Shown here: one piece after another, positions 37,215-46,817 of the stretch
Layout of the letters: each line of letters begins with the position of its first letter
Position numbering within the stretch: position 1 is the stretch's first letter
NCBI GenBank assembly: GCA_000818945.1
Contig: KN805392.1
Coordinates: 471,520-535,519, forward strand
DNA: 64,000 nt
Origin: Schizochytrium sp. CCTCC M209059
Taxonomy: Eukaryota > Sar > Bigyra > Thraustochytrida > Thraustochytriidae
Direction of reading: 5' to 3'
The notes under the pieces: generated by a model
Told to the model about the DNA's origin: nothing
The model's input: only the letters and a program-made list of their open reading frames with translations
Databases searched by the model: none
Translations under genes and position numbers: made by a program

Positions 37215-38296
37215 GGCGTCGGCCGGGTCGAGCGAGCCCTGGACGCGATAGATAGATAGATGCGCCGCATGAGACGAGATAGACGAGAGGAGACGCGACG
37301 AGACAAGAGAGGCGAATGCGAGCAAGGGCAACTTGAACTTGAAGGCGCCGGTCCCGGCATCGTGGCGAAGTTCGGGGCCGACGTCGAAGGCAGGCCAGCC
37401 CCGCTCGCGCGCGTGCGGCCGCGCGGAGAAGGACGGCGGCGCAGAAGACCTCAGGGCCGAGCCCGCTCGAGGCTGAGGTCCGGGTCGACGAGGAAGAGGG
37501 CCAGCGACGAAGAGTTGGGCGAGGAGAAGAAGACACAAATAGATAGTTCATGTATGTACGTACGTATGCGTAGATACTAGATAGATTGATTGAGAGATCG
37601 CGGCATGGAGATGAGAGAGAGGTGGAGGCCGCGCAAGCCGCAGGTGGTGGTCGGAGACCGGAAGCGGACGCCGCGCCGCGCCGAGTCGAGTCGAGTCGAG
37701 CCGCATCGGGTCTCGATGGCGCCGCAGAAACGATGCGGTGGCTGGCGGCACGGCCGAGGCGTTGCATCCCGGCCCGGGTTCGCTTGCCACTTGCTTGCTT
37801 CCATCCATTTTCCCGCTCTTCTTTATTTTCAGTTAGTATGCAGGGCAAAAAAGTAGCCTCCTGCTGTTGCATCTGGCTGTCTCCGCATCTGCCGCACCCG
37901 CCGCATCTGCCGCAGATGCTGCAGCACAGCGTTCAGATGCAGACGCAGACGCAGCACAGACGCCATCGCGGAAGCCGGCGTCTTCTCCACCCACCGACCA
38001 CGGGCGCAGCGCAAGCAGCTGCAAGCGCGGGTTTCCGGCCGCGCCGCGGGACTACGTATACTACGGTGGAAAACCCAGCCCTACCTCACTCACTCACTCA
38101 CTCGCTCAGGTGCCGAAGCAAGTCGCAACAACAAGCCTCAGCGGGTGGCTCGCGGCTCGCGCTGGCTCCGGAGGCCGTGCAGGAGATCGATCGAGCATCC
38201 CGCGACCGCTGGCGCAGTCTGCAGCTGCAGATGCACGAAGAAAGAAGCCAGCTAGCGGGGTCAAGGCTTCGTCGGAGCCGGCAAGCCCACTCGGAT

Positions 38297-38350
38297 GGAT
38301 GGATGGATGCGTGGATGCGTGGATGCGTGGATGCGTGGATGCGTGGATGA
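38297..38350 (+). repeat. GGATGCGT tandem repeat
   Basis: Five to six units of GGATGCGT following GGATGGAT units. Non-coding. Confidence 0.85.
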
Positions 38351-39343
38351 ATGATATGGACGAATGGGTGGAGGACGGGACCCTTGAAGGATGTGGCGAG
38401 AACATGACCTGCGCGAAGCGGTATACTACTACGGCGGAGGTGGCGGGTGTGAAGCGGAGGAAGCCAGCCTCCACGACCGCCACGGTGCGGCCAAGATTAT
38501 GGAAAGCGTGACTTCCGAACCGTGACTGTGACGACTGACGGTGCGGCCGCCAAAGAGGTAGTTTCGACGTGAGAGCGCCACCACAGAAGCGAGCCTCACG
38601 CCTCAGGAAAGGTGAACTTGATGGGGAAGATGGAGATGCTGTGAAGCCAAGCCGAGCCTGCAAGGAGCCCTATCTGCGTCCAGAAGATCAGCCATTCGGT
38701 TGGCAAGGAGGCTCGTCTTGGGCAGCGCAAACGTAGGACCAGCAGGAAAGGAGAAAGCCTCCAGACAAGGTTCAATGTTCACCACAACAAGGACAATGGC
38801 ATGGCATGGCATGGCATGGCATGTCCTCTGACGGAGACTTCCAGCCTGAACGATGATTGTGATGCCGACGGGCACGACCATCTGGTTCTTTCTTCTTCTT
38901 GCGGACAAGGCTGAGGCTGCATTTACAGGATTCTTCTCCAAATTCCAACCAATGATGATGATCATCATTATTGTCATATAATTTTTTCTCTCTCTCTATT
39001 TCTCTCTCTCTCTTCGCAGCTGCATCTGCATTGCCTTTGCTTTCCGCTGCAGCTACGCGCGCCGCAGTAAATCAATCTCCGCTCGCTCTCCTTGCATTCC
39101 CTCTTCTTGCCTTCCCTCCTAATTAATTGCCTTCCCTTCCTTTCGATCATACATACATACATACATAACCTCTGTAACGTGCGCAACCCCAAAAGCGGGT
39201 GGCCACCACTCGCCGATTGAATGATGCAGAAGCAGCAGAACTGCTGGTCCTGGTCGAGCGCTCGCTTGGGAGCAGGCGGCGTGTGCGTGGCGCAGAGCAA
39301 AAGGAGGCCGAGGTCGCGCAGATAGACAAAGGGCCGCGCAAGG

Positions 39344-41062
39344 ATGGCGGACGTTGCCGCGCCCGCGCAGGGCGTATGCTGCGTTTGCGGCGTGTCGATG
39401 GTCGCGAACCGCATCAACACGTGCGCGCAGTGCTTGCAGACGAACCACGACGTGACCGCAGACCTCGCCAAGAACGGCGTGCTCATGAAGTGCAAGGGAT
39501 GCGAGAGATATCAAAAGCCGCAGACGGGCTGGATTTTTTGCGCGCCCGAGAGCAAGGGCCTGCTGGCGCTCTGTCTGAAGAAAATCAAGGGCCTCAGCAA
39601 GGTCCACCTCGTCGACGCCTCCTTCATCTGGACCGAGGAACACTCGAAGCGCATCAAGGTCAAGCTCGTGGTTCAAGACGAAATTGCACGTCAGGTCAAG
39701 CTGCAGCAGGCCTGCGTCGTCGAATTCGTCGTTCAAAACAAAATGTGCGAAGACTGCCACATGCAAGAGGCCAGCGTGACGTGGAATTCCGTTGTGCAGC
39801 TGCGGCAAAAGGTCGAGCACAAGCGAACCTTCTTGTACCTAGAGCAGCTCATTCTCAAGCACCAGCTCGACTCACGAACCGTGCGCGTCGAGCCCATGCC
39901 GGACGGCGTCGACTTTTACTTTGCTGCGCGCAACGACGCCGTGCGCTTTCTCGACTTTGTCGAGACGGTGGTGCCTGTGCGCTACAAGACGAGCAAGAAG
40001 ATCATCTCGCAGGATCTCAAGAGCAACATTGCCATTCACAACTTTACCTATTCTACGGAGATTGTGCCCATCTGTCGTGATGATGCCATCTGTCTGCCGC
40101 GAAGCATGGCGCAAAAGCTCGGCTCCATTTCGCAATTCGTGCTGTGCCAGGCTGTAACCAATGTCATGCGTTTCATCGACCCTGTGTCGTGCCAGGTGGC
40201 CGAGCTTTCAGGGGAGCGCTACTTTCAGCAGCCTTTCCGTGCGGTGCTTTCCTCGCAGCGTCTCGTTCCCTTCATTGTGCTCGACGTGCAGTTGCAGGAA
40301 ATGCCGGCTTTGAAGGAAGACGAGGAGGAAGAGAACGACGGCGACGACGAGGATGAGGCTGACGCCCAAGCAAAGGTTGGCGGCAAGCGCCGGCGCCGGC
40401 AAAAGGGTCGCGGCAAGAAAAAGACCCGCGGCACGGGCAAGCTTGCCAACTCATTGCTCAGCGTCTCGGGTGCCAACCTCAGCGCTTCGCATCGCATCGC
40501 ACTCGTCGAAGTTGCCCGGGAAGACGAATTTGGCGTTAATGACAATCGGTTCTTTGTCAACACGCATCTCGGCTACCTGCTCAAGCCCGGTGATACGGCG
40601 CTTGGCTATGACATGCGCACAGTCAATTTGAATGATGAGATCACCGACGAGCTCGCAGACAAGGACGGTATTCCAGACATCGTCCTTGTGCGGAAGCACT
40701 ACCCCAAGTGGCGCAAAAACGCAGCCAAGCGCCGCAAGTGGAAGCTCAAGTCCATGGTTCTCGACGGTAAGGGCGACGCTGGCTTTGGCGTTGTTTCCAC
40801 CGACGAGAACCACGCCGCCCTCGAGCGCGATCGCGAGATGTTTATGCGCGATATCGAGGAGGATGCAGAGTTCCGTGCCAAGATGAACATTTACAAGGAC
40901 GATCGTCCCGCAAAGGACCGCGCCACCACCGACAAGCTCGACGACGATGACGACGATGACGATATCGAGGACGACGCGCCTGTTATCGGGGTCGAGTCCA
41001 TGCTCGACGAGATGAAGCTTTCGGCGCCCGCCAACAAGGACGATGACGCCGACTCCCTGTAA
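39344..41062 (+). CDS. NMD3: 60S ribosomal subunit export adaptor NMD3
   Basis: 572 residues from ATG 39344. The N-terminal zinc-binding region shows the paired CxxC motifs of NMD3 (CCVCG, CAQC, CKGCERY, later CEDC), followed by the conserved fold including QTGWIFCAPESKGLL, HLVDASFIWTEEHSKR and RQKVEHKRTF. NMD3 bridges pre-60S subunits to the exportin CRM1. The C terminus is acidic with hydrophobic residues (VESMLDEMKL), a plausible nuclear export signal. An acidic-then-basic insert at about residues 320-370 (EDEEEENDGDDEDEAD, KRRRRQKGRGKKK) is longer than in yeast and may include an NLS. No introns. Confidence 0.96.
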   Translation: MADVAAPAQGVCCVCGVSMVANRINTCAQCLQTNHDVTADLAKNGVLMKCKGCERYQKPQTGWIFCAPESKGLLALCLKKIKGLSKVHLVDASFIWTEEHSKRIKVKLVVQDEIARQVKLQQACVVEFVVQNKMCEDCHMQEASVTWNSVVQLRQKVEHKRTFLYLEQLILKHQLDSRTVRVEPMPDGVDFYFAARNDAVRFLDFVETVVPVRYKTSKKIISQDLKSNIAIHNFTYSTEIVPICRDDAICLPRSMAQKLGSISQFVLCQAVTNVMRFIDPVSCQVAELSGERYFQQPFRAVLSSQRLVPFIVLDVQLQEMPALKEDEEEENDGDDEDEADAQAKVGGKRRRRQKGRGKKKTRGTGKLANSLLSVSGANLSASHRIALVEVAREDEFGVNDNRFFVNTHLGYLLKPGDTALGYDMRTVNLNDEITDELADKDGIPDIVLVRKHYPKWRKNAAKRRKWKLKSMVLDGKGDAGFGVVSTDENHAALERDREMFMRDIEEDAEFRAKMNIYKDDRPAKDRATTDKLDDDDDDDDIEDDAPVIGVESMLDEMKLSAPANKDDDADSL

Positions 41063-41673
41063 GTACCATTATGATGCTGCATTCCTTTTTTTTTGTGTTG
41101 TTTTTTCACTTGTAGAGAAAGCGACGTCCTTATCACTGCCAATGCTGTGCCGACATTTTGGCTTCCGCTGGTGGCTTTCTTGCTCCGCCTCCAAAAAAAC
41201 AAGTTCCTATACAGTAGCCTTGTTTGTAGGGCGCAAAAAAGACAGAAAGAAAGAAGACTCCGTGTTCGGGTGCTTGACAATCTGCATCACCACCAACCAA
41301 ATCATCCCTGCGTTGCACAGAATACGATCAATCATTCATTCCTCTACCTTCGGCAGCGGCCTTCGTTTGGCATCTATCCACCTCCTTGATCTCCGTCATG
41401 ATCATTCACGGCGACAACTTCGTCGAGGCCTGAGTAGTATGTGTGTTTGCCAATAATGATGGTGTTGATCGATGTTGGCAGGTTTGGAGTGGCTGCTGTC
41501 GTTGTTGCGGCGTGAGCAAATCAGCTTTGCTTCGACGCTCGACTGCAGCGGCCGCGCGAGACGCGAGGCGCCCCTGTCGCCAGGGTTAACAGCGTTTTAC
41601 GCGAGCAAGGCGCGCGCACGCGGCCCGCACGTAGCGTGAAGCGGCGGGCTCCGGGCGTCGGCAGTGGACAACC
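41063..41673. other. Interval between NMD3 and SmF
   Basis: 3' UTR of NMD3 followed by the SmF 5' region. Only small ORFs. Confidence 0.5.
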
Positions 41674-42204
41674 ATGGTACGTGGCTCTGAGAACGAAATG
41701 GGCCTCACGGCTTGCGGCGAGGCAGCAGGCGCGCGAGCACGCAGGCAGGCAGGCAGGCGCGGGGGCATGCAGACAAGCAGGTAGAGAAGGTGGCGCAGAA
41801 GAAAAAGACTAACGGAAAGAGATGAACGCGTATGCTTTGGTTGAACAAACACACAGGCAGCAATTCAGAATCCGAAACCCTTCTTGACCGAGATGGTCGG
41901 TAAGGAGGTCATTGTCAAACTCAAGTGGGGGGTACGTTTGCATGGCAACCAGACGCTGCGAGCTGAGGCCGAGCGAGTTGAGAATCGCTTACTAACCCAC
42001 ATGCAATTTGCATTTTGTTTTCCGCAGCATGAGTACAAGGGTTATCTTGTCAGCTTTGACAGCTACTTTAATCTGCAGCTGAGCGGCACCCAGGAGTTTC
42101 TTAATGGCGCCTTTGAGGGCAGCATCGGGGAGGTGCTTATTCGCACCAACAATGTGTTATATGTCCGAAAGGTTCCAGAAGATGACGGCGCCACCGCAGC
42201 ATAG
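41674..42204 (+). CDS. SNRPF: Spliceosomal Sm protein F, three exons
   Basis: Exons 41674-41676 (ATG alone), 41869-41931 and 42028-42204 give an 80-residue protein that matches SmF throughout: M, NPKPFLTEMVGKEVIVKLKWG, HEYKGYLVSFDSYFNLQLS, GEVLIRTNNVLYVRKV. Sm motif 1 (GKEVIVKLKWG..YKGYLVSFDSYFNLQL) and Sm motif 2 (VLIRTNNVLYVR) are complete. SmF is part of the heptameric Sm ring on U1, U2, U4 and U5 snRNAs. Without intron 1 the frame would lack an ATG before the conserved NPKPFL. Both introns start GTACGT, end CAG, and carry CTAAC branch-point-like motifs. The final residues are acidic. The start-codon-only first exon is inferred from conservation and splice motifs. Confidence 0.92.
41677..41868 (+). 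other. SmF intron 1
   Basis: 192 bp, GTACGT donor directly after the ATG, GACTAAC branch-like motif at 41807-41813, acceptor CAATTCAG. Phase 0. Confidence 0.8.
41932..42027 (+). other. SmF intron 2
   Basis: 96 bp, GTACGT donor, perfect TACTAAC at 41990-41996, pyrimidine-rich acceptor TTTTCCGCAG. Length is a multiple of 3 and no stop lies inside, so retention would keep the frame but split the Sm fold. Confidence 0.92.
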
Positions 42205-43275
42205 TTTCTTTGTCTAGATTTTATATTCTCTGACGCATCTCCATTTCTTGCTTGCCTACTTTCTTTGCTTCTACGCGCTTCATTCGTTAATTTTGTCGTG
42301 AACACCTCAAGCGGTCATAGAAACCTTCTCCTCTGCCTATCTCACGTCGCGTGCTATTGTATTATCATGAAAAGCACTCATTTCTTGCCGTATGTTCATT
42401 TTGCCAGTTGGTTGGGGTTACCGTCTTTATCAGCATAGCACGTGCAGAGCAACCCAATTCACTGTCAACCAACTTGGTCACCCGCAAGGGGCATTCTGGT
42501 GAGCGGATCTGCATTCCGTGCCTGGACGCCTTGACGCCGCGCTTGGTCCCAGTCTAGCGCTCCTGTCCTTGGATGGGACCTAGGGTCGGTCCATCTGACT
42601 CCACCATTATTCCACATTTCAATTTGAGAGCCGTGCGCGTGCAGACTTCTCCAAACAAAGCGAGTGACCTCTGGCTGGCTGGCTGTCTATCGTGTGGACA
42701 TGACAAGGTGGCCTATCTTATAAGATGGTTCGGAGCTTGGACTTGGGCCAGCCGGCCGGCCCAACTTGAAGGTGGTGAAACGCTCTTTTCCTTTTTCCTC
42801 CTTTTTGCCCTTTCTGCATCTTCCGCCATCGACTGCGCTGCGACAGCTACATGGACGAGCGCATCGACGCGTCAATTTGAGTCGCCACCGTGTACGACTT
42901 GTCTTGTGCAGCCTCATCGGCAGCAGCAGCAGCAGCAGCTCTCCTGGTCGATGGCTTGGATCATGTCATTGTTTTCTTCAAAGAAGCCTCCGTCACCACA
43001 CTACTCCGCTTTCTCTCACGCGATCAGGCAGGCACCTACCTACCTACCTACCTACCTCCGCGTGATCTGCACTTGCAATCGTTCCGGACCGTTGCTTCTC
43101 GACGGTAACTATCCATCCCGCGAAGTGGAAAGGCCATGCATGCAGTGCGTGCGGCAGCAGATATCAGCTTCGGCCACAAAACTTAATCGTGCATTTTGGT
43201 TCTTGGTCTTGTTCTTGTCCTTGTTGTCGATCATGACGAAGGTAACAGCTGTTTCTGGGTCCTTTTTTGCCTCCT

Positions 43276-43314
<39 letters not shown>

Positions 43315-43883
43315 CAGCGCGGTGCTCTTGTTCTCGGTCTTCTTTTTGCCGAACAGCAGGACAAATTCTTCCTTCTTGACAACATGCATCAGTCGTCCCT
43401 CTCCTTGATCCTGGGACGCCTTTCCCGCTCATCATCTCCATCCTCCTCCTCGTCATCCCCATCTCCTCCCTCATCTTGCGCACATAACCTCCTCGGCGGC
43501 GTCGAGGCAGCAGTAGAACTCCAAGACGTTGCGGAGCAGGCAGAGAAACTCCATCCATAGTACTACCCGAGTACTACGTACGTATACTACGCACATACGT
43601 ACTACATACTATACTATACTGCTTCTGCAGAGCAGGCAGGTCGATCCGGAGCGATCGATCGATTGACCCACCCGGCGCAGCAGCAGTCTTCGTTCGAGGG
43701 AGCGAGCGGCCGCGGCACGTCCGCTCGCTGCGCAAGAGCTCTTGCGCGCGGGCCGAGGCGAGCAGCGGGCTTCGCGCGCGCGCGGCGCCCGTCCGCGCGG
43801 GCGGGCGCGGCGAGGGCAGCGAGGGCAGCAGAAGCGGCGGAGCTGGCGGCCTGGCGCTGGCGCGCGGCGCCGAGGGAGGCGAG
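42205..43883. other. Intergenic with triplet and tetranucleotide repeats
   Basis: Contains CAG tracts (42919-42937 and 43277-43312), a TACC run (43034-43056) and TACGTA-type repeats (43575-43622). No gene supported; open frames are repeat-driven. Confidence 0.5.
43277..43312 (+). repeat. (CAG)12 tract
   Basis: Twelve CAG units in non-coding DNA upstream of the kinase gene. Confidence 0.95.
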
Positions 43884-46493
43884 ATGCTGCAGCTGCTCGG
43901 CCTGCGCAGAAAAAAGTCGGCGACGGCCAACTCTGCCGCCACTGCCGCCGCCAAGCAGGAGCAGCAGCAGCAGCAGCAGGAGCAGGAGCAGGAGCAGCAC
44001 AAGCAGCAAGAGCAACGGCAAGAGGTCCGGGCCGGAGCTTCTGGCGCTGAAAAGGCCGAGGAATCCAGCGCGAAGAACTCCAGTCCTCGCGATGATAAAG
44101 TTCTCCATGGCGACCTCAACGGCACCCCCGAGGTCGCAGTGACCGGGAACAAGGAGATTGACCAGGCTGTCGAGGAAAAGGCGCGCCGGCTAGATGACGA
44201 CGATGAGCGTGATAGCGGTGACAACGTCGACGGTGAGGCTGGCGTTCCCGCGCTTCTGGCCAAGGCCGCCGCTGAGCCCGAGGAACCCAAGCAAGAAAAA
44301 CCAGGTATGCGCGCGACGAATGATGAAAACGAAGAGAATGCCCCAAAAGGTGGTGGTAATGGTGGTGGTGGCGATCAAGTTGTACAAAGCGCCGGAGAAA
44401 CCAAGGACGAAGAGAAAAAGGACGAAGAGGAGGTGGAGGAGGAGGAGGAGGTGGAGGAGGAGGGGGGGGAGACCGGGAACTCTACCAATCATGAGACCCG
44501 AAATTCCCTCGCGGGTTCCGAGGAACCCGACCAAGAGATGGATGCAAGTCAGACGGCCGAAGGAGCCAAGGATGCCACGCTTCCCCGCAACGTCAGCAAG
44601 GACGACAAGGAGGAAGCACGTCCGCGCGCATCGTCGTATGCCTCTGCAGTGCGCAAGAATTTGTCCTCTGGCGCTGGTCCTGACGATGGCAATGGCGAGG
44701 CCGCGGAGACCGCAGGCACCGAGGGAGTTGATGCCAAGGACGTCGAGGCAGCAGAGTCACCGGCAAATCATGGAACTGTTGACTTTTCGACGCTCGAGGT
44801 ACAGCTTGGCGCGAGCAATGACTTGGCCCCCACCAAAGACTCTAGCGCGTCAGAGGATCTATTCGGAACGCTTCCCATCAACCTGAATGGCGATTTGCAC
44901 GCCAAGTACGATGAGCTGGCAGAGACGCAAAAGACTGGCGCGCAGGGCGCGGGCGCCGGAGACGCTTCGTCCCCTTCGAAATGGCGTGAATCAACAAACT
45001 TGCACGATCCTGAAGAGTTGTATGAGCTGTTATCAGAGCTGGGCGAGGGGTCATACGGATCAGTGTTCAAAGCAAGGCACAAGCCATCGGGGCGCATGTG
45101 TGCCGTCAAGATCGTCCCGACCGAATCCGAAGATACCGAGGAGCTGCGCAAGGAGATTGACTACCTTAAAAAGGGCAAGCACGACTTTGTCGTGGGCTAC
45201 CATGGAAGCTACCAGCAGGAGGGCCTCATCTGGATCATTATGGACCTCTGCGAGGCCGGAAGCGTCAGCGACCTCATGCGTGCTACGCGGTCAACCTTGT
45301 CCGAGTCTGAGATTCGCGGCATTGCGGTGTGCATGCTCTTGGGTCTGCGCCACTTGCACGATCAGCGCATGATCCACCGCGACATCAAGGCCGGAAACAT
45401 TTTGCTCACCAATGATGGCATTGCCAAATTGGCGGATTTTGGCGTCTCCAAGCAGCTGAGTACGATCCAGTCCAAGGCAGACACAACAATTGGAACGCCC
45501 TTTTGGATGGCGCCTGAAGTGATTCAAGACGGCAGGTACAAGACGAACGCGGATGTATGGAGCCTGGGCATTACGCTCATCGAGATGGCCGAGGGCGAGC
45601 CGCCGTTCACAAATTTGCACCCCATGCGCGCGCTCTTTGTGATTCCGAAAAAGCCACCAGCGACCTTTAAGGACCCGGAGCAGTGGTCGCCTGAAATGAA
45701 TGACTTTTTGGCACAGTGTCTCATCAAGGAACCGAGTCTGCGCAAATCCTGTGCGGAGCTCCTGCAGCATCCGTTTGTCAGGGATGTGGCCAAGGAGCTT
45801 GAGGCTGCGTGCAAGGCCGGGACTTTGCACGAGACCTCGGTGGCGCAGACGCTGTCTGGCCTTGTCAACGAGTGTCTGCCCATCATTGAGCGTCGTCGAA
45901 AAGAGCGCGAGCAGAGCGCCGAGCGCTCTGACGATACCGGTGTCGACGGTTCCTTGGCCGGCACCGTGAAGATGGCCGGCAACACTGCCAAGCTCAAGTC
46001 TGGCACCATTGCTGGCACTGTGGCGCTGCCGCGAGGCGGGGTTGATTCGACGGTGCGCATGAACGATACTTTTCGCGTCCCGAGTGGAACGCTTGCCGAG
46101 ACGGGCGGCGACGGCACTGTTGCAATCGACGAGCAGGCCTTTATGAATTACTTTAAGAGCACCGCAAAGGCCTCGGACGTGGACGCTGCAGGCAATGGGC
46201 CTGGTCAGGGTGACACGCTTCGCTTCGATAAGAATATGCTCGACCGTACGGTCAAGCTCGGTGCCTCTCCAGCTGGTTGCTCCGACACGATCCGCTTGAG
46301 TCCCGATGCGCTCAAGCTCGCGGGTCTTGGCGCAGGCAGCACAGACACGGTGCGCCTCGGTGGGGGGCGCAAGACGGTCAAAATGTCTGGGACCTTGTGC
46401 GAAAGTACGCTAAACACCGCCGCGGAGCACGCCCAGGGTGACGGCGACGGCGGCGATGATGATGATGCCTCGAACTTTATGAAGTATTTTTGA
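43884..46493 (+). CDS. STE20-family kinase, MST/Hippo-like, with T-V-K-M-rich tail
   Basis: 869 residues from ATG 43884. Residues 1-375: disordered Glu/Gln/Asp-rich extension. Residues about 377-640: complete Ser/Thr kinase (GEGSYGSVFKA, Lys409 in CAVKIV, HRDIKAGN with Asp500, DFG Asp518, GTPFWMAPEVI), closest to the GCK-II/MST1-2 branch by the LYELLSELGEGSYG and KADTTIGTPFWMAPE segments. Residues about 690-850 hold at least nine short T-[VIL]-[KRA]-[LMIF] motifs (GTVKM, GTVAL, STVRM, RTVKL, DTIRL, DTVRL, KTVKM). The end reads NFMKYF, echoing FMNYF near residue 756. No SARAH domain is visible. Predicted cytosolic signalling kinase. The tail may be autophosphorylated, as the MST linker is in animals. 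Confidence 0.93.
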   Translation: MLQLLGLRRKKSATANSAATAAAKQEQQQQQQEQEQEQHKQQEQRQEVRAGASGAEKAEESSAKNSSPRDDKVLHGDLNGTPEVAVTGNKEIDQAVEEKARRLDDDDERDSGDNVDGEAGVPALLAKAAAEPEEPKQEKPGMRATNDENEENAPKGGGNGGGGDQVVQSAGETKDEEKKDEEEVEEEEEVEEEGGETGNSTNHETRNSLAGSEEPDQEMDASQTAEGAKDATLPRNVSKDDKEEARPRASSYASAVRKNLSSGAGPDDGNGEAAETAGTEGVDAKDVEAAESPANHGTVDFSTLEVQLGASNDLAPTKDSSASEDLFGTLPINLNGDLHAKYDELAETQKTGAQGAGAGDASSPSKWRESTNLHDPEELYELLSELGEGSYGSVFKARHKPSGRMCAVKIVPTESEDTEELRKEIDYLKKGKHDFVVGYHGSYQQEGLIWIIMDLCEAGSVSDLMRATRSTLSESEIRGIAVCMLLGLRHLHDQRMIHRDIKAGNILLTNDGIAKLADFGVSKQLSTIQSKADTTIGTPFWMAPEVIQDGRYKTNADVWSLGITLIEMAEGEPPFTNLHPMRALFVIPKKPPATFKDPEQWSPEMNDFLAQCLIKEPSLRKSCAELLQHPFVRDVAKELEAACKAGTLHETSVAQTLSGLVNECLPIIERRRKEREQSAERSDDTGVDGSLAGTVKMAGNTAKLKSGTIAGTVALPRGGVDSTVRMNDTFRVPSGTLAETGGDGTVAIDEQAFMNYFKSTAKASDVDAAGNGPGQGDTLRFDKNMLDRTVKLGASPAGCSDTIRLSPDALKLAGLGAGSTDTVRLGGGRKTVKMSGTLCESTLNTAAEHAQGDGDGGDDDDASNFMKYF

Positions 46494-46817
46494 ACGAGAT
46501 TTTTTTTTTCTGTTTTGGCTTTGTCCCTCTTGAGCTGTTCGATGGCGATGTCACAGAGGACGATCGCATTGTTAGGAGGAAAAGACCAATCTTGCAAGCG
46601 GCACGAGCGGCACGAGCGGCACGAGCGGCACGAACGGCACGAACGGCACGAACGGCACGAACGGCACGAACGGCACGGGCGGCACGGGCGGCGGGAAACG
46701 ACTGGAGACGCGGCCCTTTTGCAAGGTGTTGATTTTTCCTTCCTCCGTGGCAACATCGTCTACGCACATTTCCGAGAAAAAGCATTGTTACGTATCAAGA
46801 TATACAATTTCCTTATA
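46494..46817. other. Convergent 3' interval with 9-bp minisatellite
   Basis: Shared 3' space of the kinase and oxygenase genes, largely taken up by the minisatellite listed separately. Confidence 0.6.
46597..46693 (+). repeat. 9-bp minisatellite (CGGCACGAG/CGGCACGAA)
   Basis: About ten to eleven units with the last base of the unit changing in blocks (GAG, then GAA, then GGG). Encodes simple tripeptide repeats in every frame; not coding. Confidence 0.92.

Larger units (their letters stand above)
37056..39343. other. Non-coding interval with assembly gap and short repeats
   Basis: Contains the 36-N gap, a GATA run (37248-37262), GTATGTACGTACG (37551-37568), a GGATGCGT run (38295-38350), TGGCATGGCA repeats (38800-38822) and a CATA run (39150-39167). 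The ORFs are low-complexity. No RNA gene recognised. Confidence 0.5.
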
